DNA from: Lysobacter stagni
Lineage (GTDB): Bacteria; Pseudomonadota; Gammaproteobacteria; Xanthomonadales; Xanthomonadaceae
NCBI RefSeq assembly: GCF_030053425.1
Contig: NZ_JASGBI010000001.1
Coordinates: forward strand, 347,001 to 411,000
DNA length: 64,000 nucleotides
Reading direction: 5' to 3'
The notes below the pieces were generated by a model. That model saw only the letters and a list, made by a program, of their open reading frames with translations, had not been told where the DNA came from and searched no databases. Positions within the stretch are counted from its first letter, which is position 1. The number at the start of each line of letters is the position of its first letter. A program made the position numbers and the translations under genes. Positions 29,739 to 38,715 of the stretch are shown piece after piece.

Positions 29739-29817
29739 ATGCCGCCCACACCCAGGGTGACGCCCCCACCACCCGATTTGCTAGGCTCGCGCGAACCCTT
29801 CGGGACCACATCGGCGC

Positions 29818-31722
29818 ATGGCGTACAGTCAGTTCGACCTTCTGCGGCAGCGCCGCTTCCTGCCCTACTTCTTCGTGCAGGCGCTGGGCGCCTTCAACGA
29901 CAACGTGTTCCGGCAGGCCATCATCGGGCTGCTGGGTTACATGGCAGTCAGCCCGGAAGAAAAGACGCTGTATGCCAACCTCGCGCCGGCGATCTTCATC
30001 CTGCCCTACTTCCTGTTCTCCGCCACGGCGGGACAGATCGCGGAGAAGCTGGAGAAGTCGCGGCTCATCCGCATCACCACGACGATGGAAATCGTCATCA
30101 TGTCGCTGGCGGCGGTGGGCTTCCTGACGCAGAACATGACGGTGCTGCTGGTCGCGCTGTTCGCCACCGGCGTGCAGTCCACGCTGTTCGGGCCGGTGAA
30201 GTATTCGATCCTTCCCTCCGTGCTGAAGCCGGAGGAACTCACCGGCGGTAACGGCCTGGTGGAGATGGGCACGTCGATCTCCATCCTCATCGGCATGCTT
30301 TTCGGCGGGCTGATCTTCGCCGTGGCCGGCACCGCGGGCCCGGTGGTTGCGGCGGTGGCGGTGATCGCCCTGGCCGTGCTCGGCAACCTCGTCAGCCGCG
30401 CCATTCCGCCGGTGGAAGCCGGCGCGCCAGACCTGCGCATCAACTGGAACCCGATTCCCGAATCGCTGGCCATCCTGCGCCTGGCACGCCGACAGGTGGC
30501 GGTGCGCAATTCGATCCTGGGCGTGTCGTGGTTCTGGTTCGTCGGCACGGTGCTGACCTCCAACCTGCCGACCTACGCCGAGGTGAACCTGGGCAACGGC
30601 GACGGTGCGCTCTACATCTTCGCGCTGGCGCTGTTCTCCATCGGCACCGGCGTGGGCTCGATCCTGTGCGAGAAGCTGTCGGCGCGCACGGTGGAAATCG
30701 GCCTGGTGCCGCTGGGCGCGTTCGGCATCAGCGCGTTCGTGCTGGACCTGTATTTCGCGCGACCGGGCGAGGCGACGGCGCACGTGGCGACGGTGGGCGC
30801 ATTCCTGCAGCAGAGCGGCAGCTGGCGCATCACGATGGACCTGACGCTGATCGGTCTGTTCGCCGGCTTCTTCGTGGTGCCGTTGTTCGCGCTGATCCAG
30901 AGCCGCACGCCGCGCGGTGAGCTGTCGCGCGTGATCGCGGGCATGAACATCCAGAACGCCATCTTCATCGTGCTGGCCGCGGGCATCGGCATCGCCACGC
31001 AGCGGCTGCTGGACTGGTCGATCCCGCAGCTGTTCCTGGGGCTGGCCATCGCCAACGTGGTGGTGGCGCTGTACATCTTCACGATCGTTCCCGAATTCCT
31101 GATGCGCTTCCTCAGCTGGCTGCTGGTGCGCGCGATGTACCGGTTGCGCGTGCATGGCATCGAGAAGCACGTGCCGGACGAGGGTGCGGCGGTGATCGTG
31201 TGCAACCACGTCAGCTACATGGACGCGCTGATCCTGGCCGCGAGCATTCCGCGGCCGGTGCGCTTCGTCATGTACTACAAGATTTTCAACATCCCGGTGA
31301 TGAGCTGGATCTTCCGCACTGCCAAGGCCATTCCCATCGCCGGCGCGAAGGAAGACCCGGCGCTGATGCAGCGCGCGTTCGACGAGATCGACGCGGCGCT
31401 GGCCGAAGGCGAGCTGGTCGGCATCTTCCCGGAAGGCGGGCTGACGAAAGACGGCGAGATCGCGCCGTTCAAGTCCGGGGTGGAGCGCATCCTGGCGCGC
31501 GCGCAGGAGAACGGACGGCCGGTGCCGGTGGTGCCGATGGCCCTGCGCAACATGTGGACCAGCATGTGGAGCCGCCGCGACGATCGCCTGGGACGCATGC
31601 GCGTGCCGCGGCGTTTCCGGGCGCCGGTGGAAGTGATGGCCGAAGCCCCGGTCATCGGCGATCAGGTGGATGCGCCGATGCTGGAAGCCAGGGTGCGCGC
31701 GCTTCGCGGCGACGCCGCCTGA
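29818..31722 (+). CDS. MFS transporter fused to 1-acyl-glycerol-3-phosphate acyltransferase
   Basis: This is a 634-residue two-domain protein. Residues 1-420 form an MFS transporter with about 12 helices, like LplT (FFVQALGAFNDNVFRQAI, TLFGPVKYSILPSVL). The remainder is a PlsC-type acyltransferase with the catalytic NHxxxxD (VCNHVSYMDALILA) and the FPEGG motif (VGIFPEGGLTKDGEIAPFK). In E. coli, LplT flips lysophospholipids inward and Aas re-acylates them. Here transport and acyl transfer are in one chain, but the acyl-ACP synthetase part of Aas is missing. It is probably an inner-membrane lysophospholipid repair enzyme. A repeat-rich 967-bp region lies upstream. Confidence 0.9.
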   Translation: MAYSQFDLLRQRRFLPYFFVQALGAFNDNVFRQAIIGLLGYMAVSPEEKTLYANLAPAIFILPYFLFSATAGQIAEKLEKSRLIRITTTMEIVIMSLAAVGFLTQNMTVLLVALFATGVQSTLFGPVKYSILPSVLKPEELTGGNGLVEMGTSISILIGMLFGGLIFAVAGTAGPVVAAVAVIALAVLGNLVSRAIPPVEAGAPDLRINWNPIPESLAILRLARRQVAVRNSILGVSWFWFVGTVLTSNLPTYAEVNLGNGDGALYIFALALFSIGTGVGSILCEKLSARTVEIGLVPLGAFGISAFVLDLYFARPGEATAHVATVGAFLQQSGSWRITMDLTLIGLFAGFFVVPLFALIQSRTPRGELSRVIAGMNIQNAIFIVLAAGIGIATQRLLDWSIPQLFLGLAIANVVVALYIFTIVPEFLMRFLSWLLVRAMYRLRVHGIEKHVPDEGAAVIVCNHVSYMDALILAASIPRPVRFVMYYKIFNIPVMSWIFRTAKAIPIAGAKEDPALMQRAFDEIDAALAEGELVGIFPEGGLTKDGEIAPFKSGVERILARAQENGRPVPVVPMALRNMWTSMWSRRDDRLGRMRVPRRFRAPVEVMAEAPVIGDQVDAPMLEARVRALRGDAA

Positions 31723-31802
31723 CACTCACAACCCCGCTACGGCGCGCTGCCTAGGATCGGGCGCGCCGCCAGCCCTGGCGGCGCATCCGACGAGGGATCG
31801 CC

Positions 31803-32168
31803 ATGAGTGTGCCGCCGTTCCCACCGCCGCCGTCACCGCCTTCGGGACCGCTGGCGCCACCCGTTCCAACGTACCTGGTGTGGGCGATCCTGATCACGGT
31901 CGCCTCACTGTTCTTCTGCTGCATCGTCGGCACCATTCCCGGCATCGTCGCCATCGTGTTCGCCGCGCAGGTCAATCGCCGCTGGGATGCGGGCGATGAG
32001 TACGGCGCGCGGCGTGCGTCGAGCAACGCGAAGCTGTGGTGCTGGATCACCACGGGCCTGTGCATCGTCGGGCTGCTGTGGTCGATCTGGTTCATCAGCA
32101 GCGGCGGCATGGCGCAGTACCAGAAGATGATGGAAGAACTGGAACACGTGCAGCGGCTGAATCAATGA
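31803..32168 (+). CDS. CD225/dispanin-family small membrane protein
   Basis: This 121-residue protein has a Pro-rich N-terminus (FPPPPSPPSGPLAPPVP) and two membrane segments: YLVWAILITVASLFFCCIVG, then the conserved intracellular loop AAQVNRRWDAGDEYGARRAS, then CWITTGLCIVGLLWSIWFI. That layout is the CD225 (IFITM-like) family. The stop overlaps the next start as ATGA, so the downstream DUF2752 gene is translationally coupled. The bacterial role is unknown. Confidence 0.85.
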   Translation: MSVPPFPPPPSPPSGPLAPPVPTYLVWAILITVASLFFCCIVGTIPGIVAIVFAAQVNRRWDAGDEYGARRASSNAKLWCWITTGLCIVGLLWSIWFISSGGMAQYQKMMEELEHVQRLNQ

Positions 32169-32617
32169 GCGGTATGCATGCCCTGATGCGCGTTCGCGTG
32201 CGCACGTGGGACGACATCGCCACGCGACGCTGGTTCGCGTTGGCGCTGGCGCCGATGGGGGCGTTGGGATTGTGGTTGCTACGCGACTTCGATCCGTCTT
32301 CGCCGCACAGCGTGTTTCCGCCGTGCGTGTTCCATCTGCTCACCGGGCTGTACTGCCCGGGTTGCGGCCTGACGCGTGCGTTGCACGCGCTGGCGCACGG
32401 CGATGTCGCGCGTGCGTGGGCGATGCATCCGCTGTTGCTGCTCGCGCTGCCGGCGGTCGTCGCGATGATCGGACAATGGCTGTGGGGGCGCTCCGTGCTG
32501 CCAGCGTGGGCGAACCGGTGGCTGCACGATGGGCGCGTGTGGATCGCGGTGCTGCTGCTGTTCGGCGTGCTGCGCAACCTATCGTGGGCAGGTGTGGCGT
32601 GGATGGCGCCCGGTTGA
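32165..32617 (+). CDS. DUF2752 membrane protein
   Basis: This 150-residue protein carries the family signature CPGCGLTRALHALAHGD after FPPCVFHLLTGLY. About three membrane helices follow (ALAPMGALGLWLL, LLLLALPAVVAMIGQWL, WIAVLLLFGVLR). The start overlaps the CD225 stop by four bases. The pairing of CD225 or TM2 proteins with DUF2752 is seen in many bacteria, but the function is unknown. It converges on ampE. Confidence 0.85.
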   Translation: MSGMHALMRVRVRTWDDIATRRWFALALAPMGALGLWLLRDFDPSSPHSVFPPCVFHLLTGLYCPGCGLTRALHALAHGDVARAWAMHPLLLLALPAVVAMIGQWLWGRSVLPAWANRWLHDGRVWIAVLLLFGVLRNLSWAGVAWMAPG

Positions 32618-32620
32618 GGC

Positions 32621-33553
32621 TCAGCTCACCCAGCCGGCGATGACGAACAGCGCCAGTACCGCCAGCCAGACCAGCAGGCTGCGCCAGACCATGCTCATCG
32701 CATCGCGGAGTTCCGGCACTTCGCCCGATACCGCGGGCACCGGCGGCGGCACCAGGCCTGCTTCGCCGACGGCACTGGTGTCGTCGGCGTAATCGGCGGC
32801 CTCCTCGGCCAGTTCGCATTTCACGCTGGCCTGGGCCACCGCACCGAGGAACGGCTTGCGCGCATCGAACGAGGCGCCGCCCGATTCACGCCATGCGCCC
32901 AGCACCGTATCGAAATTACCGACCAGCGCCAGGGCGAGCGTCATCAGTTGCGCCACCGGCCAGTCCAGCCAGGCCATCAACGTGCGTGCGCCATCGCGCG
33001 TTTCGTTGGGCAATGCAGACGCGGCCTCGCCTTCGGCCGACACCGCGACGAGGCGATACAGCAACGCGCCGACCGGCCCCAGCAACAGGAACCAGAACAG
33101 CACGCCGAACCAGCGGTGCTGCGCGTTGCGGAAAACGGCGGCCACCAGGCTGGGGCCATCGAGCGCGGCAGGCATCGCGCCTTCAGGCCACAGGCGCGCG
33201 GCGGCGTTGCGTCGTGCGATGGGATCGGGCGCATCGGCCACCGCATCGACATCGAGGTCGAGGTCGCGCGGGCCCCATGCGTAGAACAACACGGCGATGC
33301 CGAACACCAGCGTGGTCAGCCCGAACAGGGCATCGCGCAGGGCGAGCTGGAACAGACTCACCGCGAGCAGCGGCGGCACCAGTGCGATGAGCAGGCCCCA
33401 TCGGCCACGCCAGAAGCTGCCTTCGGGGAATCGTGCGTCGAGCCAGCGCACCCAGTCGCGGTACCAGCCGTAATGGCGCACCGACGCGGCCAGCGACTGC
33501 GCCATGTGCCCCAGCACCAGGGCGACAACGACGGCGATCAGGGTGATGGACAT
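32621..33553 (-). CDS. ampE: AmpE-like inner-membrane regulatory protein
   Basis: This 310-residue integral membrane protein has about five helices. The FGVLFWFLLLGPVGALLYRL segment, with the long AmpE/CbiB-like core and the final WRSLLVWLAVLALFVIAGWV helix, identifies the AmpE family. In enterobacteria AmpE accompanies AmpD in beta-lactamase induction and cell-wall recycling; no ampD is visible here. I chose the ATG at 33553 (MSITLIAVVVALVLGHMAQS). It is the last gene of a minus-strand run from erpA and nudC, separated from nudC by 131 bp. Confidence 0.8.
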   Translation of the reverse strand: MSITLIAVVVALVLGHMAQSLAASVRHYGWYRDWVRWLDARFPEGSFWRGRWGLLIALVPPLLAVSLFQLALRDALFGLTTLVFGIAVLFYAWGPRDLDLDVDAVADAPDPIARRNAAARLWPEGAMPAALDGPSLVAAVFRNAQHRWFGVLFWFLLLGPVGALLYRLVAVSAEGEAASALPNETRDGARTLMAWLDWPVAQLMTLALALVGNFDTVLGAWRESGGASFDARKPFLGAVAQASVKCELAEEAADYADDTSAVGEAGLVPPPVPAVSGEVPELRDAMSMVWRSLLVWLAVLALFVIAGWVS

Positions 33554-33684
33554 CGCGCGGATGACTCCGGCAGCTGGGCTCACCGGATTCTAGCCTGTGG
33601 CTCCGGCGACGGTGCGATGCGGCGTGGCCGGTTTGCCACGCGGACCGCAGGCTGACGGGGTGGAGCGGTTTGGGGGATCGCGCG

Positions 33685-34635
33685 TCAGCTTGCGTCGGGC
33701 TGCGCGGCAAGCCAGTGCTCGATCAGCCAGCGCGAGATGGAGATGCTGGGCGAAAGCACCGGGCCTTCACCGTCGTCGCGAGCGCTGCCCCATTCGCCGC
33801 GTTCGCACGCGCGGCGCACGTCTTGCGCGGTGAACCAGCGTGCGTCTTCCAGTTCGTCGCCCACGTGCGGTTCGTCCGACTCGGCGTCGGCACTGAAGCC
33901 CAGCATCAACGCACCGGGAAACGGCCACGGTTGCGAAGCCAGGTAACGACAACGGTGCACGCGCACGCCGGTTTCCTCCAGCACTTCGCGCGCGACGGTC
34001 TGCTCCAGCGTTTCGCCCGGCTCGACGAATCCGGCGATGACCGAGTAGCGACGCGCGGGCCATGCCGCCTGACGACCGAGCAGCAAACGTGCACCGTCGC
34101 TGACGGCGACGATCACCGCCGGATCGGTGCGCGGGTAATGTTCGGCGCTGCACTTCGTGCAGGTGCCCTGCCAACCGGCGCGGGAAATCGCGACTTCACC
34201 GCCGCACACACCGCAATGGCGATGACGGCTGCGCCAGTGCTGCAGCGCGCGCGCCTGCGCGAACACGCTGGCGTCGAACGCGGGCCACAACGCGGCGGCG
34301 CTGCGCAGGTCGACGCGGCGTGGCGCCGTGAAGGCGGTCAGCGCGGCTTCGAGTGCGAACCAGCCGGTGCCGTGCGTATCGAGGCCGAGGAAGACCGCAG
34401 CACCCACGCCGCCGGGGCCTTCGCTGATCTCATGGCCGTGCGGCGCGCGCAGGCGACCGTCGTCGTCGGCATAGGCGTGCCCGTGTTCGTCCAGGAGGAT
34501 GACGCGCGCGTGCGACCACAGGGCATTGAGGGCGTCCGGGTCGTCGCGCAGGCGGTCGGCACGATCGACCGCGCCGCGGCAGGCGGCATCCGCACCGGCT
34601 TCGACGAAGGCGAAAGGAGCCGCGAGGTCGCTCAC
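33685..34635 (-). CDS. nudC: NADH pyrophosphatase / RNA deNADding Nudix hydrolase
   Basis: NudC hydrolyses NADH and removes the NAD cap from RNA. The protein has 316 residues. The zinc ribbon HCGVCGG...[17 protein letters not shown] is followed by the Nudix box [23 protein letters not shown] and the NudC-specific [14 protein letters not shown]. The start is a GTG at 34635 that overlaps the erpA stop (GTGA), so translation is coupled to erpA. The N-terminal 130 residues form the usual variable domain. Confidence 0.94.
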   Translation of the reverse strand: MSDLAAPFAFVEAGADAACRGAVDRADRLRDDPDALNALWSHARVILLDEHGHAYADDDGRLRAPHGHEISEGPGGVGAAVFLGLDTHGTGWFALEAALTAFTAPRRVDLRSAAALWPAFDASVFAQARALQHWRSRHRHCGVCGGEVAISRAGWQGTCTKCSAEHYPRTDPAVIVAVSDGARLLLGRQAAWPARRYSVIAGFVEPGETLEQTVAREVLEETGVRVHRCRYLASQPWPFPGALMLGFSADAESDEPHVGDELEDARWFTAQDVRRACERGEWGSARDDGEGPVLSPSISISRWLIEHWLAAQPDAS

Positions 34636-35009
34636 ACGGCGAACGAGGAGCCGCAGCCGCAGGTGGTCTTCGCGTTCGGATTGCGGATCACGAACTGCGC
34701 GCCGTGCAGGCTTTCGGTGTAGTCGACTTCTGCGCCCATCAGGTACTGCAGGCTGAGCGGATCGACCAGCAGCGTCACGCCATCGGTCTGGATGGCCAGG
34801 TCGTCCTCGCCCTGCTGCTCGTCGAACTCGAACCCGTACTGGAAGCCCGAACAGCCGCCGCCCTGGATGTAGACGCGCAGCTTGAGTGCATCGTTGCCTT
34901 CTTCCGCGATCAGCTCGCGGACCTTGTTGGCAGCCGCGGAGGAGAACTGGAGGGGGCGGTCGAGCGACTGGTAATCCGGCGTCGCGGCGGAGGGGATGAG
35001 CGATTCCAT
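34632..35009 (-). CDS. erpA: A-type iron-sulfur carrier protein ErpA
   Basis: ErpA delivers [Fe-S] clusters to target apoproteins. It is 125 residues with the three ligand Cys at 53 ([11 protein letters not shown]), 117 and 119 ([11 protein letters not shown]). I chose the ATG at 35009 ([16 protein letters not shown]); the upstream in-frame ATG adds 14 Arg/Pro-rich residues. It sits in a run with a DUF6776 gene upstream and nudC overlapping downstream. Confidence 0.95.
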   Translation of the reverse strand: MESLIPSAATPDYQSLDRPLQFSSAAANKVRELIAEEGNDALKLRVYIQGGGCSGFQYGFEFDEQQGEDDLAIQTDGVTLLVDPLSLQYLMGAEVDYTESLHGAQFVIRNPNAKTTCGCGSSFAV

Positions 35010-35087
35010 GCGAAAAGGATGGGGGGCGAGGCGCTCTGGTTCAAGCCGCACGACGATCCGGTGTGTCCCGCAGGCGTTCCCGGGCGC

Positions 35088-35879
35088 TCACTGCGCGGGC
35101 GGCGCGGTCGCCGGGGCGATGTCGCGCGTCGCATCGGCCCAGGTGAACGACTCCTCGATCGGCGCACCCGCGCGCGGCACCAGCCGGACGGACACGCGCA
35201 CCGGCGTGAATCCTTCCGGCAGGAAGATGTCGCCCTCCACCTGCTGGAAGTACTTGAACGAATACGCCAGTCCCGGCGCGTTGGGCTGCTGGCGCAGGTC
35301 CGCCCAGGCCAGCTTCTCCAGCTTGCCGCCGCGGGTGCCCTCCAGCGTGAGACTCAACTGGCCCGTGCTGACGGCGCCGCGGTTGAGGTTCTGCGTGAGC
35401 GTGGTGGTGAAGTGCCAGGCGGTGTTGTTCTGCGGCTGCAGCTTCAACGCGTGCACGGTCAGGCCGCGGCGCTGCGCGGTGCTGCCGACAAGGCGCTCGT
35501 AGAAGGCGACGTCGGCCCGCAGGCCGGCGATTTCCTCGTCGCGCTCGGCCAGCGTGCTCTGCAGGTCGCGGTTGGCGTCGCGGCTGATCTGGTCGGACCG
35601 GGTCAGGGTGGCGACGCGCTGCTGGAGCTGTTCGAGCTCGCGCTGCTGGCCACGGGCCTCGCGACGGCTGTCCTCGATCTGGCCGGTCGGGCTCCGGGAG
35701 GGCGACAGCACGCGCCAGACGCCCCACAGCCCGAACAGCATCGCCACGGCCACCACCGCGGCCAGGATCGCCGTCCGGTCGGGCACGCGGGTCGGCGGCA
35801 CAGGGGGCTGCGGCGCGTCCGCGGACTGCGCGGGGGCGGGCTGCTCGGGAGCGGGCCGTTCGGAACTGGGTGTGCTCAT
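35088..35879 (-). CDS. DUF6776-type membrane coiled-coil protein (copy A)
   Basis: This 263-residue protein has a Pro-rich cytoplasmic N-terminus and one membrane helix (AILAAVVAVAMLFGLWGVW, about 37-55). A coiled coil (EDSRREARGQQRELEQLQQR to about residue 120) is followed by a periplasmic beta-rich domain. FYERLVGSTAQRRGLTVHAL, FTTTLTQNLNRGAVSTGQL and YSFKYFQQVEGDIFLPEGF are shared almost position for position with the second copy on the other side of the bactofilin gene. Function is unknown; the context suggests a membrane partner of the bactofilin. Confidence 0.8.
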   Translation of the reverse strand: MSTPSSERPAPEQPAPAQSADAPQPPVPPTRVPDRTAILAAVVAVAMLFGLWGVWRVLSPSRSPTGQIEDSRREARGQQRELEQLQQRVATLTRSDQISRDANRDLQSTLAERDEEIAGLRADVAFYERLVGSTAQRRGLTVHALKLQPQNNTAWHFTTTLTQNLNRGAVSTGQLSLTLEGTRGGKLEKLAWADLRQQPNAPGLAYSFKYFQQVEGDIFLPEGFTPVRVSVRLVPRAGAPIEESFTWADATRDIAPATAPPAQ

Positions 35880-35931
35880 GCCGGTCGCCGGTGGAAGCCG
35901 GCGCCCAGCCTACCGCGACGGACTGTGACGG

Positions 35932-36348
35932 TCAGCCCACTGCGGGGTGGGCGTCCAGATGGCCTTCAGACAGCGCATGGGACGCGTGGGCGTCGGCGTG
36001 GATCAGGCGGCCCGTCAGCACCGAGCCGGCCAGCATCTCCACGACCTGGTAGTGCACGTTGCCGGTCACGCGCGCCTTGGCGGCCAGTTCCACGCGCTCG
36101 GAGGCGTACACGTCGCCATCGAGACGGCCGTTGAGGATGACCACCGGCGCGCGCACTTCACCCTCAATGCTGCCGTTCTCGGCCAGGGTGATGGTGCCGC
36201 GCTGGCCTTCCTCGGCGATGACCTTGCCGATGATGCGGCCTTCGACGTACAGGCCGCCGCTGAACAGCAGATCGCCGCGCATGACCACCTGCGGTCCGAT
36301 GAGGGTGTCGACCTGGCCGTCGTGCTGGAGCGGTTTGTTCTTGAACAT
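35932..36348 (-). CDS. Bactofilin (polymer-forming cytoskeletal protein)
   Basis: Bactofilins assemble into nucleotide-free filaments that scaffold envelope enzymes, stalks or motility machinery. The 138-residue protein has the beta-helix core (VVMRGDLLFSGGLYVEGRII, APVVILNGRLDGDVYASERV, TGNVHYQVVEMLAGSVLTGR) flanked by short flexible ends. I chose the ATG at 36348 (MFKNKPLQHDG), with GGAAG about 10 nt upstream. It lies between two paralogous DUF6776 genes on the same strand, with 49-bp and 52-bp gaps. Confidence 0.93.
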   Translation of the reverse strand: MFKNKPLQHDGQVDTLIGPQVVMRGDLLFSGGLYVEGRIIGKVIAEEGQRGTITLAENGSIEGEVRAPVVILNGRLDGDVYASERVELAAKARVTGNVHYQVVEMLAGSVLTGRLIHADAHASHALSEGHLDAHPAVG

Positions 36349-36397
36349 CCGTGGGTACTTCCGGTTGCGTGGCCGGCGGGGGCCGGCACAGTGGGTG

Positions 36398-37132
36398 TCA
36401 GGTGGTGGCGCCGCGTCCCCAGCCCAGGGTCTGCTCGACCGCGACATCGCCGCCGTCCAGCGAAACACGCACGCGCTGCGGAGTGAAGCCGGCCGGCAGC
36501 ATCACACTGCCATCAAGTTGCTGGAAATAGCGGAACGAATAATCCTGGGCCGGCGCGCCACGGCGCTGGTGCAGCTCGTCCCAGCCGATCGTGGCGAGCT
36601 TGCCGTCGCGCACGCCCTCAACGGTGAAATGAAGACGGCCGCGACTGATGGCGCCCTTGTTGAGGCTCTGGGTCAGCACGATCTGGTAGCGCCACGTGCC
36701 GCCGGTCTCCGCATCGAAGCTGGCCGAATGCACCGTCAGCCCCTTGCCCTGCCCGGTCGCGCCGACGAGGCGTTCATAGAAGGCGATGTTGGCGCGCAGG
36801 TCGGAGATCTCCTCTTCCCGCTCCGACAGCGCACTCTGGATTTCCTTGTTGGCGGCGCGGCTGATCTGGTCCGACCGTGCCAGCGTCGCTTCACGCTGGG
36901 CCAGCGATTCGGCCTGGGAGCGCCAGCGCCTGAGTTCGGCCTGGGCGTCGTCCAGCGCGGCGCTGATCGCCGGCAGGCGCGGTGCCGCGTGGCGCTCGGA
37001 ACCGATCCAGACGGCGCCCAGCGATGCCAGCCAACCCAGCGTCAGCACGATCGCGATCAACGGCCGGCGGTCCGGTCGTTGCTGGATGATCGTGAAACGC
37101 GGCGGCGGCGCCTTGCGCGGCGGCTTGTTCAT
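36398..37132 (-). CDS. DUF6776-type membrane coiled-coil protein (copy B)
   Basis: This 244-residue protein has a basic, Pro-rich start and one membrane helix (LIAIVLTLGWLASLGAVWI, about 25-43). A coiled coil (DDAQAELRRWRSQAESLAQR to about residue 115) precedes a periplasmic domain with FYERLVGATGQGKGLTVHSA, IVLTQSLNKGAISRGRL and YSFRYFQQLDGSVMLPAGF. These match copy A. It is the first gene of the apparent DUF6776-bactofilin-DUF6776-erpA-nudC-ampE run and is divergent from the DUF4126 gene. Confidence 0.8.
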   Translation of the reverse strand: MNKPPRKAPPPRFTIIQQRPDRRPLIAIVLTLGWLASLGAVWIGSERHAAPRLPAISAALDDAQAELRRWRSQAESLAQREATLARSDQISRAANKEIQSALSEREEEISDLRANIAFYERLVGATGQGKGLTVHSASFDAETGGTWRYQIVLTQSLNKGAISRGRLHFTVEGVRDGKLATIGWDELHQRRGAPAQDYSFRYFQQLDGSVMLPAGFTPQRVRVSLDGGDVAVEQTLGWGRGATT

Positions 37133-37209
37133 CAGCGTGTGTTCCGGCGGTGCGGCCGCCGGACTCCCCAGCCCCTATACTCCAGTGGACAGTCTAGCGA
37201 GGGAGCGAC

Positions 37210-37788
37210 ATGACGGATGCGCACCTGTTCGCAATTGGCGTAGTTCTGGCCTGGCTGGCCGGCATCCGCGTCTATCTGACGGTTTTCGGCGTCGGCCTGG
37301 CCGGTTTCTTCGGCTGGCTGGACCTGCCGCAGGCGCTGCAGGTTACTGCCTCGCCCTGGGTGCTGGGCGTCTCGGGCGTGCTGGCCGCGGCGGAGTTTTT
37401 CGCAGACAAGATCCCCGGTGTCGATACCGGCTGGGACCTCCTCCACACGCTGCTTCGGGTGCCCGCCGGTGCTTTCCTGGCAGCCGCCACGCTGTCCCCG
37501 GACGGCCAACTCGGGGCAGGCGCCCTGGCGGCCGGAGCCGGCGTCGCGCTGACCAGCCACGCGCTCAAGGCTGGCTCGCGGGCACTGCTCAATACCTCGC
37601 CGGAGCCGGTCTCCAACTGGACGGCTTCGATCACCGAGGACGTCACCACCATCGGCGGCCTGGCGCTGGTGTTCGCCCACCCGTGGATCGCGCTGTCGAT
37701 CGTCCTGGTGATCAGCCTGACGATGGCGCTACTGCTGTGGTGGGTGTGGCGGACGCTGTTCCGCCGGTCACCGCGACCCGTGGCCTGA
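37210..37788 (+). CDS. DUF4126 membrane protein
   Basis: This 192-residue inner-membrane protein has about five helices. The conserved EFFADKIPGVDTGWDLLHTL segment and the LTSHALKAGSRALLNTSPEP loop are DUF4126 signatures. A GAGGG ribosome site is present, and a TATACT hexamer at 37175-37180 may be the -10 box. Function is unknown. It converges on bfr. Confidence 0.85.
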   Translation: MTDAHLFAIGVVLAWLAGIRVYLTVFGVGLAGFFGWLDLPQALQVTASPWVLGVSGVLAAAEFFADKIPGVDTGWDLLHTLLRVPAGAFLAAATLSPDGQLGAGALAAGAGVALTSHALKAGSRALLNTSPEPVSNWTASITEDVTTIGGLALVFAHPWIALSIVLVISLTMALLLWWVWRTLFRRSPRPVA

Positions 37789-37792
37789 AGCG

Positions 37793-37824
37793 CAAACGAA
37801 AACGCCGCCGGAGTCCGGCGGCGT
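37793..37824 (-). terminator. Rho-independent terminator of bfr
   Basis: A 10-bp stem CGCCGCCGGA/TCCGGCGGCG with one extra A-T pair (37802-37824) is followed on the minus strand by TTTTCGTTTG. It lies 23 bp after the bfr stop and immediately past the convergent DUF4126 gene. Confidence 0.85.
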
Positions 37825-37847
37825 CGGAGCGCGCGAATCGATGCGGC

Positions 37848-38318
37848 CTACTCTTCGACTTTGGTCAGCAGGTAGTTCTGCTCGCCGAGGCGATCGATGA
37901 GCGACAGCTGCGTTTCGATCCAGTCGATGTGCTCTTCCTCGGAATCGAGGATGTCCGCGAACAACTTGCGGCTCACGTAGTCGCCGACCGATTCGCAGTA
38001 TTTGATGGCCTCGCGCAGCAGCGGCAGGCCTTCCATCTCCAGCGCGAGGTCGCAGGCGAGCAGTTCCCGCGGATTTTCGCCGATTCGCAGCTTGCCCAGC
38101 GCCTGGAAGTTCGGCAGCCCATCAAGGAAGAGGATGCGTTCCGACAGCTTGTCGGCGTGCTTCATCTCGTCGATGGACTCGTGGTACTCGTGCTCGGCGA
38201 GTTCCTTCAGGCCCCAGTTCTTCAGCATCTTGGCGTGCAGGAAGTACTGGTTGATCGCGGTCAGCTCGTTGTAGAGCGCCTTGTTGAGGAATTCGATGAC
38301 CTTGGGGTCGCCCTTCAT
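37848..38318 (-). CDS. bfr: Bacterioferritin
   Basis: This is the 156-residue haem-containing iron-storage protein that forms a 24-subunit shell. Ferroxidase ligands Glu18, Glu51 and His54 are in place, and the axial haem ligand Met52 is present ([13 protein letters not shown]). The later [11 protein letters not shown] segment supplies the remaining ligands. Bfd, encoded 138 bp upstream on the same strand, releases iron from it. A terminator follows. Confidence 0.97.
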   Translation of the reverse strand: MKGDPKVIEFLNKALYNELTAINQYFLHAKMLKNWGLKELAEHEYHESIDEMKHADKLSERILFLDGLPNFQALGKLRIGENPRELLACDLALEMEGLPLLREAIKYCESVGDYVSRKLFADILDSEEEHIDWIETQLSLIDRLGEQNYLLTKVEE

Positions 38319-38456
38319 GGCCGTGTTCCGTATGGCAGCAACAAGCGGACACTGTAGCCCGTTCAGGCGAGCGGTGACGGAACGCGAATCGAGTGCGTCC
38401 GCGGATGCGAATCAGTGTCGATTGGTCGAAGCGAACCGCGCGAACCAGGGAACCGC

Positions 38457-38660
38457 TCAGGCGGCCTGCTGCATCACCGGGAACGGGAGGTCGCGGACCG
38501 TGTGGGCGGCGTCGAGCAGCGAGGAGGCCATGTCCAGGCAGCTGCCGCAGTTGGCGCCGGCGCCGGTACGCATGGTCAGCTCGGTCACGCTGCGACAGCC
38601 CGCATCCGCGGCCTGGCGGATGTCGTGATCGGTGACCCCATTGCAGATGCAGACGTACAT
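38457..38660 (-). CDS. bfd: Bacterioferritin-associated [2Fe-2S] ferredoxin
   Basis: Bfd binds bacterioferritin and passes electrons to mobilise its iron. The 67-residue protein has the four cluster ligands Cys4, Cys6, Cys38 and Cys41 (MYVCICNGVT and GANCGSCLDMA). It lies upstream of bfr on the same strand. A Fur-box-like sequence 56 bp upstream of its start suggests expression under iron starvation. Confidence 0.95.
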   Translation of the reverse strand: MYVCICNGVTDHDIRQAADAGCRSVTELTMRTGAGANCGSCLDMASSLLDAAHTVRDLPFPVMQQAA

Positions 38661-38715
38661 TGCGGCGTTATCGGACCAGGCAGCCGGATCGGCTGCAGGG
38701 CCATTTCGCCACGAA

